A DNA stretch of 64,000 bases from Chrysoperla carnea (taxonomy: Eukaryota; Arthropoda; Insecta; Neuroptera; Chrysopidae): positions 67,186,181 through 67,250,180 of the forward strand of contig NC_058340.1 in the NCBI RefSeq assembly GCF_905475395.1. Direction: 5' to 3'. Each line of letters begins with the position of its first letter. Position 1 is the stretch's first letter. The notes below the pieces were generated by a model. It searched no databases. It saw only the letters and a list, made by a program, of their open reading frames with translations, and was not told the DNA's origin. A program made the position numbers and the translations under genes. Below, one piece after another: positions 55,963 to 64,000 of this stretch.

Positions 55963-58900
55963 TTAAAGAATTTTTTCTACACAGTGTCCGGCGATATCGC
56001 TATAACGCACTTTGGATGAAATCATTGGACGTATTGTTCTGCCATCGTAGATTACATGAAGACCAAACATTTTAGTAGAGAACATGATCATTTTTGGTGA
56101 TTCAACCATTAAATAATCCCAAACTGGATCTTCTGTGTGTTTTCCAACAACTGGCACAACCACTTTATTATTTACTTTGATATCGAATTCGTGTCCATCT
56201 GGTATGATTTCAATTATATCAGTACCAAGTTTTACTTGAAGTGCCTGAAATTAGACAAAACATATTAGTTAACTGGAATTGAGCACAGAATGTTACAAAA
56301 AAATTTAAAGCTCGGACGGGACTACTTCAATGTCCAATATCTTTGAATGAACCAACTTTCACACCCGTTCGAACCTTACTTTTTGGTTAAGGGCAAAGTC
56401 AAAACAATAAATTATTGTGCCGCAACTTGTACAATCTTTGTGTTTCAAGAATTATACGAACTATTGAAATGAGTTAATAGACTTGATATAAAAATTCTTA
56501 CTCACCAGAGGTCGATTACCATTAACGTTTTTAACGAAAACATTATAAGCTTCACCGTCATCCCTACTTGCGTTGAGATATGAAGTCCATTCATTTGTCA
56601 AGTCATATTTTTGAATATTGCCCTGAATCGTTAAAACATGTTCTTTAGAAATAACACATTGTGCCAATGGCAATGACATTACAAATTTAACATCCATTTT
56701 AGAATCAGGGAAGAAAATATTGGCCAATGAAATATCATGTAAACCCCATGCACTCATTTGGTTTTGTGGTATTCCTGGGTAAACTTCCTGGTAACGTGGT
56801 GTATCAATTGTTACATCTAATTCCTTTCGGAATACGGGATAATCTATTAAAATGTGCATTGGCATCACTTCGTTTGTTTCTTTTTTAGTTGTTCTTTCTG
56901 CGTACATTAAATATTTGTGGCGAAAAGCATTAAAATGGTATAAAATCATTTGTACCATTCTGTTTTCGACATCATTGGCAGAAATATTAACTGCATATCT
57001 GTTTAAATTTGAATGCGCAATCGCACATTCAACTGGAACAGGAGCTAAGTACTTTCCTTTTATAATTTCTGGTTGACATTCGTTGTAAGTAATTTTGCGT
57101 TCTTTTAAGATGCGGTCTTGTTCTTCGCTACGAATACCTAATACTTCGAAGGTAATCACACCTAATTTGTCAACTTCTCCAAGTGATAGAATTAAATTTG
57201 AATCAAAACGATCTTCTTTCATAGAGTAACGTAAGTTAATATCAAGTTTACGTTCCTTGTTTATTTGGTTGTTAAAAACGATCCACCATTTGATTGTACC
57301 ACTTCGTTGTAATTCGGAAAAGGTTACATTGAGGTTCGAATTGTACGTAGCAAGGCTAGTGTTTTGAACTGATTTTGTAGCACCATGTAAATCAATTTCA
57401 TAAGAAAGTGCAGGTAATAAATCTCTTTGTGCAACCATACTTATTTCGAATTCAATATTATCAAAAGTCTTTAAAGGTGTGAAACGAACGCCATAGCCGC
57501 AACTTCCATAACCATTTGGGAATAATGTTGATAAGTATAAACGTAAAAATTCTAAATTTATTTCACTAATGATATCATTACTATTATCTTCGGTATCGGT
57601 ATCTTCGGTATCGATTTCTTGTAGACGTGTAATTAAGCCACCACGAGATACATCACGATCGCAGTCAAATATTTTTACTTCAACATGATGTCCAAGGGTA
57701 TTGCTTTCTTTATTATAGACTACAGTCTGAAAATAGAAAACATTTAAATATTAATCTCATACGAAAGTAATAATAACTACAATGGATTAATATATCGATA
57801 GATAGTTTAAGAGTAGCTTTTAGAGGGGTTTCACATATGAAAAATTATGCCACGGGATTATTTTTAAATTGTTGTCTAGGGGGGTATACAAAAAATTAAA
57901 AATCCAAGTCACCGGCAACTAACTGAGTGGCGTTAACGGTGGCTAGATGTAGGCTTTGCAAAGCCTAAAATCTGATGTCAGAACATGAAGTTGCCCATCA
58001 AACTCTGTAACTTTTGTGTTTTTTTATTGGTTAGCTACAAACCGACCTATTAGCTGTAATCTATTAAAATGGTCAATCATGGATGCAGGAAAAAAACAGG
58101 AAAAAAAAGTTACACTTACATTGGTAGTATAGTCTTCTCCACGAATAACTGATCTACGAATTAAGCTATCTTTATGGGATTGCATAAGTAATTCTTGTGC
58201 ATTTTCTCCTTTGATAAAAACAACATTTTCGGTGTGTACTTGTAATCCATTAACAGCATCATTACTTAATTTATTAATTTTAATTTTAAATAGATTGCCT
58301 GGACCGTTGTCCCTTTTTGAAGCTGAAACACTGAATCCAAACTGGACATTAATATGTTTATTTTGTTCAATTCCATGCCATAAATCGTTGATTGGATTAT
58401 AAACATTGAATCTAAGATTATTTAAAGTCAATGATTTTATTTCAAAATCAACTTTTATATCTTCGTCTTTTGTATTGTCAATTTTAACATTAATAGTTTC
58501 AATTTGTGTCAATAATTCAGACATTCGAATTGGTACTCCAAAATCGGTTGGCATAATTCGTTCGTATAAGAATGGAGTTTCAATATTCATTCTTCCCTTT
58601 TCAAAGTTAACTGCTAAATCCTTAATAATGTCGAAGAAAATGCTTGGATTTGGTTTGTTCTCGACGTAAATCATTACAACTCGGCCTCCGCGTCTGACAA
58701 TGAGTTCAAGATATGATAGAGAATCTCCGGAATTAATTATATTTTCATAGTTTGGTGCAGAAACTCCAAAATGCAAGGAAAACATTTCTATATCAAAACC
58801 ATAAATACGTGACATAATTCTTGAACGAACATTGACGTGATTTCCTAACGAGTATAAATTTTCAACTTTTCCACCTAGCCCAGATTTCTTATCAATAAAG

Positions 58901-61900
58901 TCATGTACAAAAATACCTTCATTTTCGTATTTTACGATTGGATGACGACTCATTCGTAAAATGGCACGAGCTATTTCAATTATTTGATTTTCATTATTGG
59001 AAACGTATTGAAGTTGGGTAATTGTTACCAATGTATTGTAATGAAAATTGTAGAAACGTTCATTTGTTTCGTCACGCATTAACCAATAAAGCTGCATGAA
59101 TCGATTTAATGTTGGGTTTTCGGTTCGTATATAAATATCATAAGCAACTATTCGTAAACTAACATCTAATTTACGGTCACTAAGAATTGGCCATATGTAT
59201 TTCATCATTAAACTCGAATTTTTTTGAAGTAATGGAGCTACTGTCCATAATGCTAAAGAACGTAGATTTCGTCCAACTTCCATTTCACCGGTTAGGATTG
59301 GTGCTAAAGTATGAATTATCGTTTCCATTCCAATATTGCCCAGAGCATGTAGATAAAGTACTTGAATTTTGTAATCTTGAGAACTTTGTAATTTTTGCGT
59401 GAACAATTTTATTAATTTGTCCAAGACGACTGAATTTTCATCAACTCCTAAGTATGTGCGTTTTATTAATGAAGCGTAAGCAAGTACACTAGCAACATGA
59501 ACACGACTGCCTTCTTTATCAAGTGTAAGCATGTCTTCAAGTTGGTTTAATAATTTTTCGTTTGGACAACGCACACGAACTGGAAAATCACGAAGTACTC
59601 TTACAATCATTGAGTCATCAATCTTTTTTTTACGAATTAAATTTCGAAGTAACACAGCTGAAGAATTTGTTCCAATATTAGGTAAAATCTGGACAAACAA
59701 TTCGAATGCATTTTGTGATTTTTCTTGTAACACAACGGAAGTATGTTCCAATGTATTAAAATCAAAATTTTCTAATATTTCATACAAATTTTGTAAAAGT
59801 TGATGTACTTTATAATCGGGTTTTGTTAACGTTAGTTGATTTTCGTGTAGTGAATTTAAAACTTGATCTAGCAAGGCTACAACTTTTGGTACATCATTAT
59901 TGTATTTGGCTCGCCCACCAGTGATGTCAACAAGAGCTATTATGGGTTCATCGCGGCATTTTGAATGTGGATTTTCGTATTTTAATGAACGTAATACCAA
60001 TTGATTGCTAATTACAATTGGATTTATGATGTCAACTTCTTTAACAAACATAAATCGTTGATGTACTTTAAGTGCTTTCATTTCAGCGGTTGCTCTAAAT
60101 TCTGCCATGACAATATCACCTCGTGCTTCAATCATTTCTACGCGACCTTTGTTTTGATTTTTATTTATTTTATATACGCGATTAGAGTCTATATCCAAGA
60201 AGTTTTTGTTTCGTTTTAAGTTATTATTATTTCCACACTGTTTTGGATCGACGGTTTTAACAACAGTAACATGGTCTTCACGAGGTAGCACATCGTATGT
60301 AACGTTGCATAAACCGTAAATAGTTTGTTCTCTTGAATATTCAATGTGACTTTGTTTTTGGTCAAATGTTGATAATACTTCACTATTAAACTGGAAGATT
60401 GATGCAAGTGATTTTTTAATATTGTAGGACCATTCTTTGTCATTTGATTCAACAATCACAGCGGTTACAAGATGGTTACTGTCGTACTTAATCGCGAATG
60501 GTAGTGAAAGTGCTTCAGCTTCTGTTGGTATCGGGACGTAGACATCGGTAGTAACATTTACTCGTACAGGACCATTTTCGAGATCAAATACGATTTTATC
60601 CAAACGAACCATTAATGTGTCTTCTTTAGTCTTTTGAATATAAATTTCAGCTTGAAGTCCATATAATGAAGCGTATGATGCTGGTTGATGTGTTTTTACG
60701 GTAATATGTGATTCATATTTGAATACAACTTCTTTTCCAGTTATTAAAAGCTCATTTTGTGATGTGTTTGCATTGCTTAAAGCAACTACGCTCAGAAGCA
60801 AAGCTGAAAATGAAATGTATATGCTAATTATTTCAAACTTCGAATATATTATTAAGTTTAAATTATCTTGATCCTTATTGTACTACCCAAGTGTACCCAA
60901 ATACGGAAACATCGTTAACCAGGAGGTTTGGCCTTCATTAGTATTCCTTATTGGCAATGAATGTGTCAGTTTATGAAGTTAACTAATTTTTTTTCTAACG
61001 AATCTAATTTTTCACGCCAATTTAATAAAAATTAAATTTTAAATTTTATCGGCGTTATTACAAAATAAATTGAATGCCTTTTGTTCTTTTAATATATCTC
61101 GAACACTTTCCTTTTGGAGAATTGAATGGAAGTTTGATAATAAAGAAAATTGTTTTAACCGTAGCTTAAGTACTTAATTGTGTTATATTGAATGCATATA
61201 AACTCTTTCATATGAATTCTGGCAGATTTTAACATTATATTTCTGGTAAATTTATTAGGTTGAAGAAAAAGGTTTCAAATAAAATACTTTTGTTATTTTA
61301 CAAAGCATAGCTTTTTAATTTAAAATCTCCCTCTATTTTTTATCAGTTGTGAATGTGAATTGACCTTAGATGTCACGATCCAAAGGTCCATAAGATGCCT
61401 CTCTTCTAAAAAACAACTCAGTTTATCAACCGAATTTCTGTCTGAAGATTTTTCTTCATTCTTTCTTAAGAATCTATTTTGCATTCTTTGATTATAAAAC
61501 GAAATCATATTAAAATTAGCCACACTAAAGCTCTAACTCAGAATCTCTATAACTCGAACCTCGTTAAGTCGAAAAATAAGATTCACTTCCGCTAAACCTC
61601 TAAATACACGCTATTTCAAATTATTAAGACTTTATAACTCGAGTAAAATGTTATTTTCCTGCGAGGTATTGGTAGTATGACGACTCATACAGGGTGTACC
61701 ACTTTAATCTATTATGGCTAATAGATCGTTTTGTAGTTAATCAATCAAAAAAACTTAAAGAAAAGTTGCAAAGTTTGATGGGGAACATCATGTTCTGACA
61801 TCAGATTGAACCTAATTCTTCGGGTTGCTTTAATAGTCAATTTAGATCCTTAAAGGTAAAGAGATAGAAAACATTTTAAATTAGAAAGTTGATATTCATT

Positions 61901-62650
61901 AAAAAAAATTCACATTTTTTATTTAACTCTTTTTTCGAAAATCATTAGCTTTCGGGAAAATATTTCATTATTGCATTTAATCGAAAGAAAACCCGCTAGC
62001 TACAGAAAAATGCTTTAGCTAAAATTTGTCCAAGGCTTAATAGAGGACATTTGCCAGTGTCCAGGACTTTGACCTGAAATTCTAGTTTTAAGGTCATTTG
62101 GCTAAATTGACTATTAAAGCAACGTAGCCCGGAGAACTAGGTGCCATCCAATATCCCCCATCAAATCCTGAAACTTTTGTTTAAATTATTTTTGATTGGT
62201 TAACTACAAAACAAGCTATTAACCATAGCCATCATTAAGATTAAACCGAAAAGATTAAAAATTGATTCGTTAAAAAATGACGTTATACTAATTTTAATAT
62301 ATTTGACTGCAGAAAAGGACGATCTTAACATTGGCATATCTTGATCAATTCTGAAGCAAGAAAGTCAAATAAAAAACGAAAATGTTTACAATTATACAAA
62401 TTTTATTTTTAGTTGCGTAGTTTTTTTGTAATTTCTAAAAAACTGATTTTTTTAAAACCCCCCAAAAAAGGATTTAAGGCCCTCCTCACTGAGTATAGCC
62501 GATTTTTCGGTACGAAATTTTACAAACAAATAAATGATAAACTGTGCAAAATATCAAAGATGCAACACTTTTTTCCTTATAGATATTTAATTTTAGTATT
62601 ACTATTATTATTGAAATAAAAAAGTACATACCAACTATTATAGGACCCAT
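55963..62650 (-). CDS. Vitellogenin-like secreted lipid-transfer protein, distal copy
   Basis: Tandem paralogue of the gene at 49348-54639, same strand and same exon plan. Exons 62650-62632, 60803-58120, 57726-56506 and 56244-55963 join in phase to 1401 aa. The 19-base first exon codes MGPIIV plus one base and completes the signal peptide MGPIIVALLLSVVALSNA with exon 2. The N-terminal lipoprotein domain keeps PASYASLYGLQAEIYIQK and IYGLCNVTYDVLPRED. Exon 3 has FDCDRDVSRGGLITRLQ as in the other copy, plus an acidic insert (DTEDTDTED) that it lacks. The vWD-like end stops at GHCVEKIL, 23 residues sooner than the proximal copy. Intron 1 is long (1,828 bp) and repeat-filled. A well-placed TATAAAAGG lies upstream. 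Like its sister it lacks Ser-rich tracts and GLCG, so the name vitellogenin is by family only. Confidence 0.85.
57968..58072 (-). repeat. Family F repeat fragment in distal Vg-like intron 2
   Basis: Reverse copy of the 'acatcatgttctgacatcag' and 'tttgatgggcaact' text found at 18309-18895 and 61689-62250. It lies within and slightly upstream of the end of the intron 57727-58119. Confidence 0.55.
61689..62250. mobile_element. Foldback element in distal Vg-like intron 1 (family F)
   Basis: It opens 'acagggtgtaccactttaat'. Arms of about 180 bases are inverted: the left has 'cgttttgtagttaatcaatc', 'gcaaagtttgatggggaaca' and 'gttgctttaatagtcaattt', and the right has their diverged complements near 62095-62245. 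The left arm matches the element in FAN1 intron 2. Right border uncertain. Confidence 0.65.
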
Positions 62651-62700
62651 TGTTGACCACACCAAAAGGCACTATGACAATTAATCAATTTTTCATTTGC

Positions 62701-62708
62701 CTTTTATA
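62701..62708 (-). promoter_or_regulatory. TATA box of the distal Vg-like gene
   Basis: Read on the minus strand it is TATAAAAG, followed by GC. It lies about 51 bases before the start codon, with a TCATAGT initiator-like site about 28 bases downstream. That leaves a 5' UTR of roughly 25 bases. The proximal copy has no TATA box at the matching place. Confidence 0.6.
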
Positions 62709-64000
62709 ATAAATACATATCTGATATAATTTATTAATAAATAAATGCACTAATTAGTAATTTTTGGTTAATATTTTTAGTAAATTGATAGTGGTGACTT
62801 AATGCGAGGTCAAAATAATCTTTTTTTTGTATTATTTATTTCATAAAAGTGATAAAAAAATAAGATAGTCATAATTTTCTTGTTTATTATTTAAAAATTT
62901 TTGCATTTAAACGAAATATGAGAAGCAGTTCAATCACCTAGGTCAAATTTTTCCTTCAATAAATACTTCTTGGTATTAGATACTTTTTATTGAAATGGGA
63001 TTTTTGTTTTTACTAATTTTTGAAAACATGAAATATTTACAAGAAAGAGAACGAGGCTCAGAGCCGGATTAACTCATGTTAGGGACCCTAGACAGTGTAA
63101 AATTGAGCAAAACCCTTCAACCACGAAAAAAAAATGTTTGACACTCAGATTACATATCAATTTTTAACCATCTCACTAAGTTTGGAGGACATGTTGAGTT
63201 CAATAAAACCTCAAAGCACGATAATCTCTATAAATTCTTCTTGATGAGAACGCGAAAATTGTCACTCTTTTGCCAAGTAACTTTCTAATAGCCAGGTATG
63301 GCTTTGCACCATTGAGACTTTAATATTTTGATCGATAAAAAGCATTCCAAGAAAATCTAATACGATCAGGTTGATGGCGTGAAGGAAAGTTAAGCAACGG
63401 ATTCCTTAGCATGAGGAGAGATGTAATGGATCCTCCTATCGTCGCAATGGCAATTTTTCGTGATTCTGTAGAAGCGTCTGACGTATTTTTTAACTGTTAG
63501 TTTATCTGAATCATTGGACTTTTATCGTGATGAAAATTTCGTCAGAGAAAAATTGGTTGTTCTATATCGCTTCTGGTCTCGATAAAACTGTGTAGATTCA
63601 TATGATTGTCTTAAAATCCATCACTAACAGTAATTTCAGCATCCAGGAGACGAATTACTTTTGTCGCTTCCTTCTGAAATTCTTTAATATTTTTCAAAAT
63701 TTTTACAATTATATGACAAAAAAAGCTATAAAAATTCGTATAAATTGTTTATTTAAAAAGATTTTTATATATATTTTTTTTTGTATTCTATATATATTAT
63801 TATCAAGCTATATTATCTCATAATTTAAATTATTTGTTTTTTTGTTAATTACCATCTAAAAAAATTTATTATAACAATAGGGAATATTCATGTATTTTTT
63901 TTTATATATTTAATTCATTGTTTACACCGTTATAACAAAGTAAAAAATATAAATACTGCTTAAAAATGTTGTATTTAAGTGTAAAAAAAATATTTAAAAT
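62709..64000. other. Upstream flank of the distal Vg-like gene
   Basis: No gene supported up to the window edge. A family G copy lies at about 62925-63035 ('tacttcttggtattagatac'). From 63873 ('aacaatagggaatattcatg') a second copy of the TIR element of CENP-L intron 3 begins and continues beyond the window. Confidence 0.5.

Overview
The window is AT-rich nuclear DNA of an insect. The genes are split by short introns with GT..AG borders, and there are two vitellogenin-like genes with arthropod-style organisation, many small terminal-inverted-repeat elements and a truncated non-LTR retrotransposon. I cannot fix the order from the sequence alone. Intact FAN1 and CENP-L argue against a Drosophila-like fly, in which to my knowledge these genes are lost or unrecognisable.

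Layout. Bases 1 to about 17,100 hold no gene that I can support, only dispersed repeats, a tRNA-like relic and foldback elements. Then follow: FAN1 nuclease (minus, 17121-22350); mRpS17, divergent from it (plus, 23365-23896); a 5 kb repeat-rich gap; Fcp1/CTDP1, the RNA polymerase II CTD phosphatase (minus, 28983-33124); CENP-L, head-to-head with Fcp1 across 245 bp (plus, 33370-36480); Rab2 (plus, 38364-40963); Arp1/centractin (plus, 45450-48878); and two tandem vitellogenin-like genes (minus, 49348-54639 and 55963-62650). I rebuilt the exon structures by hand from reading frame, splice sites and phase. The lengths come out close to the known families: Arp1 376 aa, Rab2 213 aa, CENP-L 319 aa, mRpS17 157 aa, Fcp1 742 aa, FAN1 1363 aa, and the Vg-like proteins 1411 and 1401 aa.

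The genes are mostly housekeeping genes and do not form one pathway. FAN1 (crosslink repair), Fcp1 (transcription and mitotic exit) and CENP-L (inner kinetochore) all have cell-cycle roles. Fcp1 and CENP-L share a promoter-sized gap. Points of most interest: FAN1 has lost the N-terminal ubiquitin-binding zinc finger, keeps a PCNA-binding-like motif at its N-terminus and carries a tandem array of CDK-type SPRK sites. The two Vg-like genes are mosaics of near-identical and diverged segments, which suggests gene conversion. Their true starts lie in micro-exons of 16 and 19 coding bases, and their promoters differ.

At least ten families of short repeats recur in introns and gaps. Several occur as inverted pairs around Fcp1 and CENP-L. 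I see no CRISPR array, no virus-like element and no obviously new multi-gene system.
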